A stretch of DNA of 64,000 nt, taken from the NCBI RefSeq assembly GCF_009801115.1, contig NZ_VTOL01000013.1, forward strand, positions 121,275 to 185,274, read 5' to 3'. Made by a program: the position numbers and the translations under genes. Below the pieces are notes generated by a model, which did no database searches, was not told the DNA's origin, and worked only from the letters and a program-made list of their open reading frames with translations. The stretch comes from Dyadobacter sp. 3J3. GTDB lineage: Bacteria > Bacteroidota > Bacteroidia > Cytophagales > Spirosomataceae. This document shows, one piece after another, positions 16,917-26,701 of the stretch. Position 1 is the stretch's first letter. Each line of letters opens with the position of its first letter.

Positions 16917-19900
16917 ATGCAAGACTCTTTATTAAACCGTAATATGCTGGCAAGAGTCCTGGGGATCTCCGGCCTTCCTATATTACTGCTGAGCGGATTT
17001 GCAACCGAAACTTTTGCCGGTGGGACTTTAATCAATCATGCCATTAAACCTAGATCTATGTCTGTTGCAGAGGTAGAGATCAGAGGCAAGGTAACTGGTG
17101 AAGATGGAGCGGCGCTTCCTGGTGCAAGTATCCTGATCAAATCCACCACCCGCGGAACGATAACAGATACGGATGGAAATTTCAAGCTCAACATCGCCGA
17201 TGATGCCAATACAATTCTGGTCGTATCCCTTGTTGGGTATGTTTCGCAGGAAGTCGTGGTTGGTACTCAAAAAGTCGTGAACGTTTTGCTAAAAGGGGAT
17301 AGTAAGGTACTTGATGAGGTGGTGGTAGTAGGGTACGGAACACAGCGGAAAAGAGATGTAACCGGCTCCGTTGTTTCAGTCAGTGAAAGTACACTAAAAG
17401 AGGTGCCTGCGCCAAACCTGATCAGCCAATTAAAAGGTCGTGCGGCAGGTGTTTCTATTATTAGTAACGGAAGTACGCCCGGTTCTCAGGGACAGATCAG
17501 AATCAGGGGAAACCGGACGCTTACTACGAGTTCAGGTACTGCCGATAATCAGGATGGTCCGCTTGTAGTGGTCGATGGGATACCATTTGGTGGTTTGAAT
17601 GACATAAATCCTGACGATATCCTCAGCCTGGAAGTATTAAAAGATGCTTCTGCAACAGCGATTTATGGTTCCCGTGGGTCGGGAGGGGTAATTTTGGTAA
17701 CAACCAAAAGAGGTAAGGTTGGTAAACCGGTATTCAGCTATGACGGATATCACGGAGAAACGCGGGTAATGGGTAAATTCAACGTGATGAATGGCCCGGA
17801 ATATGCTCAGTTCAAACTTGATGCGGCGAAATACAACCGCACAAGCCCTGGAACATCCGGTTATGTGTTAACCCAAAAAGAGCAGGAAGCACTTGATAAA
17901 GGAATATCAACCGACTGGCAGGATCTGATTTACAAACCAGGTTTTATGTCTAACCACCAGTTAGGTGTGCAGGGTGGTAGTGAGACAACGCAGTATTCCT
18001 TAGGTCTTGGTTATTTCAACGAAACCGGGATCATTCCAAACCAAAATTTTCAGCGGTTCAACATTCGTGCGACCATCGATCAGCGGATTGGAAAACATGT
18101 AAAGATTGGGCTTAATACGCTAAACACACTGACTTACCAGAACACACCTGGTGGAGGCGGCATACCAGGCGGACTTGTGCGGTTGACACCGCTGGCATCG
18201 CCTTATAATGCGGATGGTACAGTAAATACATTTCCTTCGGAAGGTTCTATTGATGCAGCTGGTGTAAGTCCACTTACGATTTTGACAAAAAAAGATTCCT
18301 ATCTGGGACGTACACGCTCACTGAGGACATTCAACAGTATTTATGCCGAGGTAAATATTTTACCAGGACTGAAATACCGTTTCAACGCGGGATTGAATTT
18401 TAGCCAGTCGAATTTCAATAACTACAATGGTCCCCTGACCTATTTTAATTCGGCCACCACACAGGCATCATCCAATGCCGAGATCAGTAACACAGAATAT
18501 TGGGATGTGAACCTGCAACATTTGCTTTACTTCGATAAAACATTTGCAGGCAAGCATAAATTTGGTTTCACAGCGCTTTATGAGTATACTAAAAACCACT
18601 CGCTGGGTAGCCGCTTCACCGTAACAGGTGTGCCGGCAGATTATATCAAAACGTCCAACTTTTCGCTTGCATCGGGACAGCCTGTTGCCAGTTCGGATTA
18701 TGGAAATTCATTTTCTGAAACCGGATTGCTATCCTATATGGGTAGACTTAATTACAGCTACGCCGACAAGTATTTGTTGACCATGACGTTACGCCGCGAT
18801 GGATCTTCTACGCTATCTCCTGGTAATCAGTATTTTAATTATCCGGCTATTGGTTTGGGATGGAATGTGATTGAAGAAACTTTTATGAAATCAGCCACTT
18901 TTGTCTCTAATCTTAAATTACGCGGCGGATGGGGTATATCTGGAAACAGGAATGTTGGTGCATATTCTACACTTGGCGCATTATCAGCTGGGTATTACAA
19001 TTTTGGCACAGGTACTGCCGGACAGCAGCTGGCTTATACAGTGACCAGTCTTCCCGCCAATGACCTGACCTGGCAATCGACTGCGCAGCTGGATATTGGT
19101 ATTGACTTTGGTATACTGAACAACCGCATTACTGGTTCGGTGGATTGGTATCATCAAAAAACGAAGAATATTTTGCTGTCAGTTCCGTTGCCCGCAAGTA
19201 ATGGTGCAGGCTCTACGTTGAAAAACCTTGGTAAAACAGAAGGCAAAGGGGTGGAAGTAACCACAACCTTTGAGATCATCAGAAAACCAAAAGGATTTAA
19301 CTGGAGCGTGGATGCAACTTATTTCTTCAACCGTGAGAAAATCACGCAGTTGACAACACCACAAGAACAATCCAATATTGGTGCTGGTTGGTTTGTAGGT
19401 CAGCCGCTTTCCGTTATTTATGATTATAAAAAGCTGGGTATCTGGCAGACTGCCGACAAGGAAAACGGCACTTTGGCAAAGCAAACATCTCCTGTACAAT
19501 ACCCTGGGCAGATCAGAGTAGAAGACTTGAATGGTGATGGAAAAATTGATGCCAACGACCGTCAGCTTTTGGGTAATTTTCAGCCCAAATGGGAGGGAGG
19601 CCTTACCACCCGTTTCAGTTTCAGAAATTTTGATGCTTCCGTTGTTACTTATGCACGGATGGGCATGAAAGTAATTGTGCCTTACCTTACCGGTAACTCG
19701 ACTGGATCAGGCGGATTTGCCTTCTTTAACCAAAGTCGTGTAAATCAGGTGAAAACGGATTATTGGACAGAAACAAATCCTACCAACGCATTTCCTGCTC
19801 CTGATGCGAGCGGCGCTGTGGCAAACTTTGGTTCTACGCTCGGGTATTACGACGGTTCATTTATTAAATGCAGAAGCATAAACCTGGGTTACACTTTCCA

Positions 19901-20156
19901 AAGTGCTGTTTTCAAAAAGATTGGTGCAAGTTCGGCAAGGATCTACGTAAACCTGACCAATCCATTCATAATCTATTCGCCTTTGGTGAGAGATAATCTT
20001 GCTATCGATCCGGAAGGAAATAGCTATGCGAGTGGTCAGTCGACGCTAAACCCGGATGCTTCCAGCGACCGTGGGACGCCGGAACGTCAGATCTCGGTAA
20101 ATCTTAATAATCCTCCGGTAAGACAATTCACTGTGGGCGTTAACCTTAAATTCTAA
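16917..20156 (+). CDS. SusC/RagA-type TonB-linked outer-membrane transporter
   Basis: A 1079-residue outer-membrane protein with an N-terminal signal region, a carboxypeptidase-like regulatory domain (about 53-125; VRGKVTGEDGAALPGASILI-like motif), a TonB-box-like segment LDEVVVVGYGTQRKRDVTGS, a plug domain (about 140-250) and a long beta-barrel that ends in an aromatic residue (VGVNLKF). With SusD it binds and imports oligosaccharides across the outer membrane using TonB energy. It is the first gene of the xylan PUL, starting 7 bases before susD, and is divergent from the hybrid sensor that probably activates it. The substrate (xylo-oligosaccharides) is inferred from the downstream enzymes. 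Confidence 0.96.
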   Translation: MQDSLLNRNMLARVLGISGLPILLLSGFATETFAGGTLINHAIKPRSMSVAEVEIRGKVTGEDGAALPGASILIKSTTRGTITDTDGNFKLNIADDANTILVVSLVGYVSQEVVVGTQKVVNVLLKGDSKVLDEVVVVGYGTQRKRDVTGSVVSVSESTLKEVPAPNLISQLKGRAAGVSIISNGSTPGSQGQIRIRGNRTLTTSSGTADNQDGPLVVVDGIPFGGLNDINPDDILSLEVLKDASATAIYGSRGSGGVILVTTKRGKVGKPVFSYDGYHGETRVMGKFNVMNGPEYAQFKLDAAKYNRTSPGTSGYVLTQKEQEALDKGISTDWQDLIYKPGFMSNHQLGVQGGSETTQYSLGLGYFNETGIIPNQNFQRFNIRATIDQRIGKHVKIGLNTLNTLTYQNTPGGGGIPGGLVRLTPLASPYNADGTVNTFPSEGSIDAAGVSPLTILTKKDSYLGRTRSLRTFNSIYAEVNILPGLKYRFNAGLNFSQSNFNNYNGPLTYFNSATTQASSNAEISNTEYWDVNLQHLLYFDKTFAGKHKFGFTALYEYTKNHSLGSRFTVTGVPADYIKTSNFSLASGQPVASSDYGNSFSETGLLSYMGRLNYSYADKYLLTMTLRRDGSSTLSPGNQYFNYPAIGLGWNVIEETFMKSATFVSNLKLRGGWGISGNRNVGAYSTLGALSAGYYNFGTGTAGQQLAYTVTSLPANDLTWQSTAQLDIGIDFGILNNRITGSVDWYHQKTKNILLSVPLPASNGAGSTLKNLGKTEGKGVEVTTTFEIIRKPKGFNWSVDATYFFNREKITQLTTPQEQSNIGAGWFVGQPLSVIYDYKKLGIWQTADKENGTLAKQTSPVQYPGQIRVEDLNGDGKIDANDRQLLGNFQPKWEGGLTTRFSFRNFDASVVTYARMGMKVIVPYLTGNSTGSGGFAFFNQSRVNQVKTDYWTETNPTNAFPAPDASGAVANFGSTLGYYDGSFIKCRSINLGYTFQSAVFKKIGASSARIYVNLTNPFIIYSPLVRDNLAIDPEGNSYASGQSTLNPDASSDRGTPERQISVNLNNPPVRQFTVGVNLKF

Positions 20157-20163
20157 TCCGATC

Positions 20164-21978
20164 ATGAAATCCATAAAAATTCTGATTACTGCCGGGCTGA
20201 TCGTTGCATTGAGCTCCGGTTGTGAAAAAGTGCTCGAAGAGCATCCACAATCCCAAATTGTCCCTTCTTATTTTAACAGTCCGTCAGGCGTACTCGGAGG
20301 GATAGCAGGAGTTTATAATGATATCCGCGGCCAGTGGGGCACGGAAGGATTTACCGTTGAAATGCAGGCGGGAACCGACGAATTTATTCAAGGTGTCAAT
20401 GCCGGTACGGGTAATGCTTATACTTACAACGGTCTGAATAGCAGCAATTTCGGTTCTGCCTGGGGTGTTGCATTTCAGGATATAAACACCATAAATGGCG
20501 TGCTTCAATATGGTCAGACCATAGAATTACCCGAAACCACACGGAAACAATACCTGGCTCAGGCTAAATTTTTGAGAGCTTTCTGGTATTTCTACCTTGT
20601 GCAGACCTGGGGCGATGTGCCGTTGCATACGGAATTTATAACCGTGCCCTCACAGGCAGCCACACGCCAACCTGTGGCAGAGGTTTATGCGCTGATTATT
20701 AAAGATCTTACAGAAGCTGCGGCCGACTTGCCTAACCAGCCTACTGCTCCATTCCTTGGAAAAGCGGCAACAAAACCGGTGGCTCAGTTCCTTCTTGCCA
20801 AAGCATACCTGACCCGCGGATGGCTGAACAATACTGCCAGTGATTTTACGGAAGCTGCAAAACTGTGTGACGAGATTATTGCTAACAAATCGGTTTACGG
20901 CCTGGATCTATGGCAGGATTATGGCGATGCATTTGTTCCTGCAAACGACTATGGAAAAGAAACCATGTTTGTCAGCGACCACGTGCTGGATCCAAAATAT
21001 GGTTATTATGCTGTCGGTGGGGCATCAGGGGGTGGTGCCGCACAAAACCTGAGTCCATGGTTTACCAACTGGAATTATCCCAACAATAGTGGCATTAACT
21101 CTATCAAAAATGCTGCCGGCGTTTTCACCAACAGCGGAACCTCGGGGATGATCCGCGATTCGTATTACGGTCGCCCTTATGTGCGGATGCGCCCGAATTC
21201 GGATAAACAGGCCACAGGGACCCGTGCCGGGAAAAACTATTTCCTTGATCAGGCGTTCACAAACCGTGATGTAGATTCTCGTTTTGCCAATTCGTTTTAC
21301 ACGGTTTATATTTCAAACACTGCTGTAACCAACACACCAACGACTGCCAATAATACCCGTGGAATTGGTTATACGACAGTTCCTGGTGCGGACACTGCCG
21401 TTTGGCTTCCTGATTATGAAGTGCCAGGCGCACCTCAGTTTGTTGGATCGAGGCCATTTAAAGGTATTGTAGTACCGCCAAGCCTTTGGAATAATGGTAT
21501 TTATCCGGCATTGAAAAAATACATGGATCCAAGTCGTGGTGCCAATTTTAATGATCCTTCTACGCGCCCCGCTGTTTTGTACCGCTTTTCGGATGTTTAC
21601 CTCACAGGCGCCGAGGCGAATTTCAAAGCCGGTGACGCAGCGAAAGCTGCAACGATGATCAATGTTTTGCGGCAGCGTGCAGCTTTCCGGAAAACCAATA
21701 ACACGGCTCAGAATACAGCTGCCGCTACGGCTATGAATATTACGGCGGCTGACGTGACACTTGATTTTATCCTTGACGAACGGAGCCGCGAATTCTTCGG
21801 TGAGTGGCAGCGCTGGCATGACCTAGTCCGTACCCGCTCGCTGGTTCGCCGTGTGCAGGAGTGGAACAAGGAGGCATTGCCCTATATCAAAGATTTTCAC
21901 ATGTTACGGCCAATTCCACAGTCTCAAATAGATAGGGTGGTAGAAGGCCCCAAGTTTCCTCAAAACACGGGATACTAG
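20164..21978 (+). CDS. SusD/RagB-type surface glycan-binding lipoprotein
   Basis: A 604-residue lipoprotein. The signal peptide ends in LSSGC, so the mature protein would be anchored by Cys20. The SusD fold is recognisable from the TPR-rich helices (QYLAQAKFLRAFWYFYLVQT), the central RPVAEVYALIIKDL-like segment and the C-terminal motif ERSREFFGEWQRWHDLVRT. SusD proteins sit as lids on SusC channels and bind the glycan. The gene starts 7 bases after susC and about 150 bases before the first GH43 gene. Its specificity cannot be read from the sequence; xylan is inferred from the neighbours. Confidence 0.95.
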   Translation: MKSIKILITAGLIVALSSGCEKVLEEHPQSQIVPSYFNSPSGVLGGIAGVYNDIRGQWGTEGFTVEMQAGTDEFIQGVNAGTGNAYTYNGLNSSNFGSAWGVAFQDINTINGVLQYGQTIELPETTRKQYLAQAKFLRAFWYFYLVQTWGDVPLHTEFITVPSQAATRQPVAEVYALIIKDLTEAAADLPNQPTAPFLGKAATKPVAQFLLAKAYLTRGWLNNTASDFTEAAKLCDEIIANKSVYGLDLWQDYGDAFVPANDYGKETMFVSDHVLDPKYGYYAVGGASGGGAAQNLSPWFTNWNYPNNSGINSIKNAAGVFTNSGTSGMIRDSYYGRPYVRMRPNSDKQATGTRAGKNYFLDQAFTNRDVDSRFANSFYTVYISNTAVTNTPTTANNTRGIGYTTVPGADTAVWLPDYEVPGAPQFVGSRPFKGIVVPPSLWNNGIYPALKKYMDPSRGANFNDPSTRPAVLYRFSDVYLTGAEANFKAGDAAKAATMINVLRQRAAFRKTNNTAQNTAAATAMNITAADVTLDFILDERSREFFGEWQRWHDLVRTRSLVRRVQEWNKEALPYIKDFHMLRPIPQSQIDRVVEGPKFPQNTGY

Positions 21979-22125
21979 TTTTAAATGATTATTAAAAATA
22001 ATAAGCCTGGGACCCGGGACTGCCACAAAAGCAGTTCTGTGTTTCAGGATTAGTTTTGTCAGGATTTCAACAAAACGACATAAGTAGTAACAGTCCAACG
22101 CTTTGCTTTTTGTATAAAAATATAA

Positions 22126-23181
22126 ATGATGATACGATTCAATAACAACCTTATAGCCACCTTCTCAATTATTGTTGCCACGGCCGGGCAGGCGATTTGC
22201 CAGAAAATGCCTGAAAAGATCAAACCTCTGGTAGACGGTCTGTATACTGCCGATCCCTCAGCACATGTTTTTAACGGTAAAATTTATATTTATCCCTCAC
22301 ACGATGTGGAAGCAGACGTGCCGCAGGATGACGAAGGCGGACATTTCCAGATGCGCGATTATCATGTTTTCTCTATGGAAAAGATCGGTGGAAAAGTGAC
22401 CGATCATGGTGTGGCGCTTGATGTAAAAGATGTGCCTTGGGCGGATAAACAAATGTGGGCACCAGATGCAGCTTTTAAAAATGGCACCTATTTTCTTTAT
22501 TTTCCTGCCAAAGACAAAGAAGGCGTTTTCCGTATTGGTGTGGCAACAAGTAAATCACCAGCCGGACCTTTTAAAGCCGAGCCTAAACCCATTGAAGGAA
22601 GTTACAGCATCGATCCGGCTGTTTTTACAGATACTGATGGTAAAACCTATATGTATCTTGGAGGTATCTGGGGAGGTCAGCTACAACGCTGGCACACGGG
22701 GACTTATGAAAAATCTTTAATGACTGATCTAGGAAAAGGTCATGAAAATGAACCGGCGTTGAGCGCGAAAATTGCCGTGATGAAAGACGATATGCTTTCA
22801 TTTGCCGAGCCTTTGAAGGATGTGCAGATCCTTGACGAAAATGGGAAACCTTTACTAGCATCAGATGCCAGCAAGCGCTTTTTTGAAGGTGCATGGATGC
22901 ATAAATTCAATGGAAAATACTATTTCTCGTATTCAACTGGTGATACGCACTTGCTGTGTTACGCAGAGGGAACTTCGCCTTACGGGCCATTTACTTACAA
23001 AGGCGTGATCATGAATCCTGTTGAAGGCTGGACGACGCATCATTCAATTGTAGATGTGAAAGGGAAATGGTATCTGTTCTATCACGATGCTGAACTTTCG
23101 GGGAAAACACATCTTCGCAGTGTAAAAGTCAGAGAGCTGCTACGAGATAGTAATGGGAATATTAAGACAATAACTCCTTGA
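22126..23181 (+). CDS. GH43 glycosidase, beta-xylosidase/arabinofuranosidase type (first of three)
   Basis: A 351-residue single-domain GH43 enzyme with a signal peptide (about 1-25). The five-bladed propeller and the catalytic triad are recognisable: the general base Asp43 in LYTADPSAHVF, the pKa-modulating Asp163 in YSIDPAVF, and the acid Glu254 in FEGAWMHKFNGKYYF. GH43 enzymes remove xylose or arabinose; which of the two cannot be read here, but the length and the motif DVPWADKQMWAPDA resemble beta-xylosidase subfamilies. It lies between susD and the Gfo/Idh/MocA gene, 39 bases before the latter, so it is part of the PUL transcript. Confidence 0.9.
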   Translation: MMIRFNNNLIATFSIIVATAGQAICQKMPEKIKPLVDGLYTADPSAHVFNGKIYIYPSHDVEADVPQDDEGGHFQMRDYHVFSMEKIGGKVTDHGVALDVKDVPWADKQMWAPDAAFKNGTYFLYFPAKDKEGVFRIGVATSKSPAGPFKAEPKPIEGSYSIDPAVFTDTDGKTYMYLGGIWGGQLQRWHTGTYEKSLMTDLGKGHENEPALSAKIAVMKDDMLSFAEPLKDVQILDENGKPLLASDASKRFFEGAWMHKFNGKYYFSYSTGDTHLLCYAEGTSPYGPFTYKGVIMNPVEGWTTHHSIVDVKGKWYLFYHDAELSGKTHLRSVKVRELLRDSNGNIKTITP

Positions 23182-23220
23182 TAATAAAAATATTATTATT
23201 CATTCCTATCAAAAAACACT

Positions 23221-24309
23221 ATGCAAATCGAAAGACGCGATTTTTTATCGACCCTGACTTTGGCAGGAGCCGCTGCCTTATTTTCAGGTAACCCTTTGCT
23301 GGCAGCTACCGCTCAAAAAAAAGAAAAACTAGGTATCGCCCTGGTGGGACTTGGATATTACAGCACAGACCTTTTAGCTCCGGCGCTTCAAATGACGGAA
23401 AAATGTTACCTGGCTGGAATTGTTACCGGAACACCGGCCAAAGCTGAAACCTGGAAGGCAAAATATAAGATCCCTGATAAAAACATCTACAACTATCAGA
23501 ATTTCGATCAGATCGCCAACAACCCGGATATCGATATTGTGTACGTGGTGTTACCGCCATCCATGCACAGGGAATATGTGGTGCGCGCTGCAAAAGCAGG
23601 CAAACATGTATTTTGTGAAAAACCGATGGCGCCCTCAGTGGCGGATTGCGAAGCGATGATCAAAGCTTGCAGCAGTAGTAAGGTAAAACTGGCGATCGGT
23701 TACCGTTGTCAGCATGACCCTAATATCCAGGCCATCATGAAGCTTGCCAAAGAACCAAAATTTGGTAAGGTAAAGATGGTGACAAGTGCAGCGGGATATT
23801 TTGATGCACGCACGGATCACTGGAAACAAAATAAGGCACTCGGTGGTGGTGTGATGGGTGATATGGGTGTTTACGCTTTGCAGGGAGCACGTCTTGCAAC
23901 CGGAGAAGAACCGATCAGTGTTTTTGCCCAGGCTTCTACTACGCGTCCGGAAATATACAAGGAGGTAGAAGAAACGATGATGTTTATGCTTGATTTCCCC
24001 AGCGGCGCCAAAGCATCCTGCCAGACCAGTTTTGGTATCAACATGAATCACTTGCAGGTCAATTATGAAAAAGGCTGGGCTAAGCTGGAACCGCAGTCGG
24101 GCTACAATGGAAATAAAGGAAGTATGTCCGATGGAACTTTGATTCAATTTCCAATCAAAAATCAGCAGGCCAAACAAATGGATGAAGACTGTGATGCCAT
24201 ACTTCGCAGCACGGATCTGATCGCGCCGGGAGAGGAAGGACTTAGAGATATACGGGTTGTAGAAGCCATCTACAAATCGGCCGCCGCAGGGAAAGTAATA
24301 AAAATATAA
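23221..24309 (+). CDS. Gfo/Idh/MocA-family oxidoreductase with Tat-like signal
   Basis: A 362-residue protein with an N-terminal Tat-type signal (ERRDFLSTLTLAGAAALF), a Rossmann nucleotide-binding domain (IALVGLGYYSTDLLAPAL), the EKPMA segment typical of the family (about 137-141) and the C-terminal beta-sheet domain. It resembles glucose-fructose oxidoreductase, whose NADP cofactor is tightly bound and exported with the folded enzyme. It therefore probably acts on a sugar in the periplasm, using a bound nucleotide. It sits between two GH43 genes. Together with the ThuA-like and DUF1080 proteins of the same locus it may oxidise or epimerise released sugars, possibly via a 3-keto form (inference). 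Confidence 0.88.
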   Translation: MQIERRDFLSTLTLAGAAALFSGNPLLAATAQKKEKLGIALVGLGYYSTDLLAPALQMTEKCYLAGIVTGTPAKAETWKAKYKIPDKNIYNYQNFDQIANNPDIDIVYVVLPPSMHREYVVRAAKAGKHVFCEKPMAPSVADCEAMIKACSSSKVKLAIGYRCQHDPNIQAIMKLAKEPKFGKVKMVTSAAGYFDARTDHWKQNKALGGGVMGDMGVYALQGARLATGEEPISVFAQASTTRPEIYKEVEETMMFMLDFPSGAKASCQTSFGINMNHLQVNYEKGWAKLEPQSGYNGNKGSMSDGTLIQFPIKNQQAKQMDEDCDAILRSTDLIAPGEEGLRDIRVVEAIYKSAAAGKVIKI

Positions 24310-24374
24310 GCAGAAGTATCCGCGGATTATCTCCGCATATTTTAGATAAACAAATCGTCGATAAAGATTACTAA

Positions 24375-26066
24375 ATGAAGACGAAGGATTTTTTATATAC
24401 GGTGTTTTTTGCGGGCAGTATTTTTTTTAGTGAATGCGCGAGCGCTCAGACGACCACCATCGTAAACCCGATTTTAACCGGTTTTTACCCTGATCCGAGT
24501 GTGGTTCAGGTAGGGGCGGATTATTATCTGGTCAATTCAACCTTCTCCTATTTTCCAGGTATTCCTGTTTTTCATAGCAAGGACCTAAAAAACTGGAAGC
24601 AGATCGGGAATGTCATTGACCGTCCGTCGCAGATGGATTTTATGGGTGAAAAATTAACCAGGGGTTTGTTCGCCCCGGCAATCAGTTTTCACAACGGAAC
24701 GTATTATGTTACTTGTACGGACATCGATCACGACGGAAATTTTATTGCCACTTCCAAAAATCCGGCTGGCCCTTGGAGTGATCCTGTTCGTGTTCCGCAA
24801 GTACGTGGCATAGATCCATCTCTGTTTTTTGATGAAGATAATAAAGCCTATATCATCTACAACAGCGATCCGCCTGAACGAAAATCACTGTATCCAGGGC
24901 ACAGAACAATTCGTATTTATGAAATTGATCCTGCTACTTTAAAAGTGATTGGAGAAGAAAAACAACTGGTCAACGGTGGGGTAGATCTGAGCAAAAAACC
25001 GGTTTGGATTGAAGCGCCGCATATCATGAAAAGAAACGGCTGGTATTATTTGTATGCGGCCGAAGGTGGAACTTCCGTAAATCATACAGAGGTTGTCTTT
25101 CGCAGCAAATCGGTTTGGGGGCCTTTTATTCCTTATGAAAACAACCCGATTCTGACGCAAAGAGGATTGCCGGACGACCGTAAAGATCCGATCACTTCGG
25201 CTGGGCACGCCCAGTTTGTCGATGGCCCCGATGGAAAGACCTATGCTATTTTTCTTGCCGTAAGACCTTACGAAGGCAATTTCTACAACACAGGCCGTGA
25301 AACTTTCATCGCACCTGTGGAATGGAAAAACGACTGGCCGATCATTAACCCTGACAGCAAAGAGATTAAATACCAATACGCAGTCAATTACAAGGAGGTA
25401 AAACAAAAGGATGCACTTCCGCAGGCGGGCAACTTTGCCTATACCTTGACTTTTGAAAAAACGCTTGATCCTGCGCTCCTTTTTATGAGGACCCTTGACA
25501 GCAGTTCATTTTCACTATCAAAGAAAAGCGGCCTGACCATGAAGCTAAAACCGGAAACGATTATGGAAATGGGTAACCCGTCTTTCATCGGAAAACGTCA
25601 GCAGCATTTGTTCTGCACGACGGAAGTTGAACTCGACTTTTCTCCCAAATCTGAAAAAGAAAAAGCCGGACTGACGATTTTCCAGGATGAATCTCACTTT
25701 TATTTTTTGAGTAAATCAGTCGAAGATGGTAAGCCAATAATCCAGCTTTATAAAAGCGTTGCCGATAAAAAAAATATGGAACTGCTGGCAAAAATGCCGG
25801 TTACCGATGTTTCAAAACCGGTTAAACTCCGGATCACAGCCGAAGGTGATTCTTACAGCTTTTATTTTTCAAAAGGAACTTCATGGGAGCTTCTAAAAGA
25901 CAAGGTTGACGCTAAATTTCTGAGCACGCAGGTTGCGGGAGGTTTTATTGGATGTCTTTTTGGGATGTATGTTACTTCATCCGGGGAGCCAACTACGAAT
26001 ACTGCTTCTTTTAAATATTTGAAATACAGCGGAAATGACCCGATGTTTCAAAAGGTATCAAAATAG
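24375..26066 (+). CDS. GH43 glycosidase with C-terminal beta-sandwich, probable beta-xylosidase
   Basis: A 563-residue protein with a signal peptide (ending near SASAQ), a GH43 propeller (about 30-340) and a C-terminal beta-sandwich (about 350-555) as in two-domain beta-xylosidases. Catalytic motifs are NPILTGFYPDPSVV (base Asp), VRGIDPSLFF (middle Asp) and VWIEAPHIMKRNGWYYLY (acid Glu). Two-domain GH43 enzymes of this type usually release xylose from xylo-oligosaccharides or arabinose from arabinoxylan. A terminator follows within 50 bases, so this gene may end the first transcript of the PUL. Confidence 0.92.
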   Translation: MKTKDFLYTVFFAGSIFFSECASAQTTTIVNPILTGFYPDPSVVQVGADYYLVNSTFSYFPGIPVFHSKDLKNWKQIGNVIDRPSQMDFMGEKLTRGLFAPAISFHNGTYYVTCTDIDHDGNFIATSKNPAGPWSDPVRVPQVRGIDPSLFFDEDNKAYIIYNSDPPERKSLYPGHRTIRIYEIDPATLKVIGEEKQLVNGGVDLSKKPVWIEAPHIMKRNGWYYLYAAEGGTSVNHTEVVFRSKSVWGPFIPYENNPILTQRGLPDDRKDPITSAGHAQFVDGPDGKTYAIFLAVRPYEGNFYNTGRETFIAPVEWKNDWPIINPDSKEIKYQYAVNYKEVKQKDALPQAGNFAYTLTFEKTLDPALLFMRTLDSSSFSLSKKSGLTMKLKPETIMEMGNPSFIGKRQQHLFCTTEVELDFSPKSEKEKAGLTIFQDESHFYFLSKSVEDGKPIIQLYKSVADKKNMELLAKMPVTDVSKPVKLRITAEGDSYSFYFSKGTSWELLKDKVDAKFLSTQVAGGFIGCLFGMYVTSSGEPTTNTASFKYLKYSGNDPMFQKVSK

Positions 26067-26080
26067 TTTTAATAATCATC

Positions 26081-26116
26081 CAACTTGTGTTTTGTTCCAA
26101 AACACAAGTTGTTTTT
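26081..26116 (+). terminator. Rho-independent terminator after the second GH43 gene
   Basis: A perfect 14-bp stem: CAACTTGTGTTTTG (26081-26094) pairs with CAAAACACAAGTTG (26098-26111), with a 3-base loop TTC, followed by five T. It lies 15 bases after the GH43 stop and before the VOC gene, which suggests that the PUL has at least two transcription units or attenuation at this point. Confidence 0.9.
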
Positions 26117-26153
26117 GGTTTGTCTTTTTAAAGAAATAGTCGGGTAAAATGAT

Positions 26154-26675
26154 ATGAAAGATTCGATTTTTAGAAATCTATTACCAGTCTCCGCGCTGCT
26201 CTTTTGCAGTCTTGTCCAAGCTCAATCCAATTTTACCAGCAAGTCAATCGGCGTAGGTGTGGTAGTTGCTGATATGGAGCGTTCCCTTGATTTTTATGTC
26301 AATGGAATTGGCATGGTAAAAACCGGCAATTTCACAATCAATTCAGAGTTTGGTAAAAGGGGCGGCCTGACTGGCGGAGAAGCCACCGACGTTAATATTT
26401 TGAAACTGGAAAACAGCCCCGAAGCAAGTGAATGGAAGCTAATGAGCTTTGGCAAAAAGACAGCACATCCAAAACAAAAATTCATTCAGGACGATACCGG
26501 TGCACAATATATTACTATTCAAGTCAAATCATTAAAACCAATTGTTGAGAGGCTTAAAGCACAGAAAGTAGCTTTTCTGGGAAGTACGCCAACGCAGCTG
26601 AATAAAGACGCGCACTTTTTATTGGTGCAGGATCCTGACGGAACTTTTATAGAACTGATCGGGCCGATTGAATAG
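26154..26675 (+). CDS. Secreted VOC/glyoxalase-fold protein
   Basis: A 173-residue protein with a signal peptide (cleavage near LVQAQ) followed by a vicinal-oxygen-chelate fold: VADMERSLDFYVNGIGMVKT opens the first beta-alpha-beta module and FLLVQDPDGTFIELIGPIE ends the last, with the family's terminal Glu. VOC proteins include glyoxalases, dioxygenases and binding proteins; nothing here decides among them. An exported VOC protein inside a polysaccharide locus is less usual. It starts 38 bases after the terminator hairpin and lies 26 bases before the third GH43 gene, so it is probably the first gene of a second transcript. Confidence 0.75.
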   Translation: MKDSIFRNLLPVSALLFCSLVQAQSNFTSKSIGVGVVVADMERSLDFYVNGIGMVKTGNFTINSEFGKRGGLTGGEATDVNILKLENSPEASEWKLMSFGKKTAHPKQKFIQDDTGAQYITIQVKSLKPIVERLKAQKVAFLGSTPTQLNKDAHFLLVQDPDGTFIELIGPIE

Positions 26676-26701
26676 TTAAACGGCCTGAGCGCCATTTTAC
26701 A

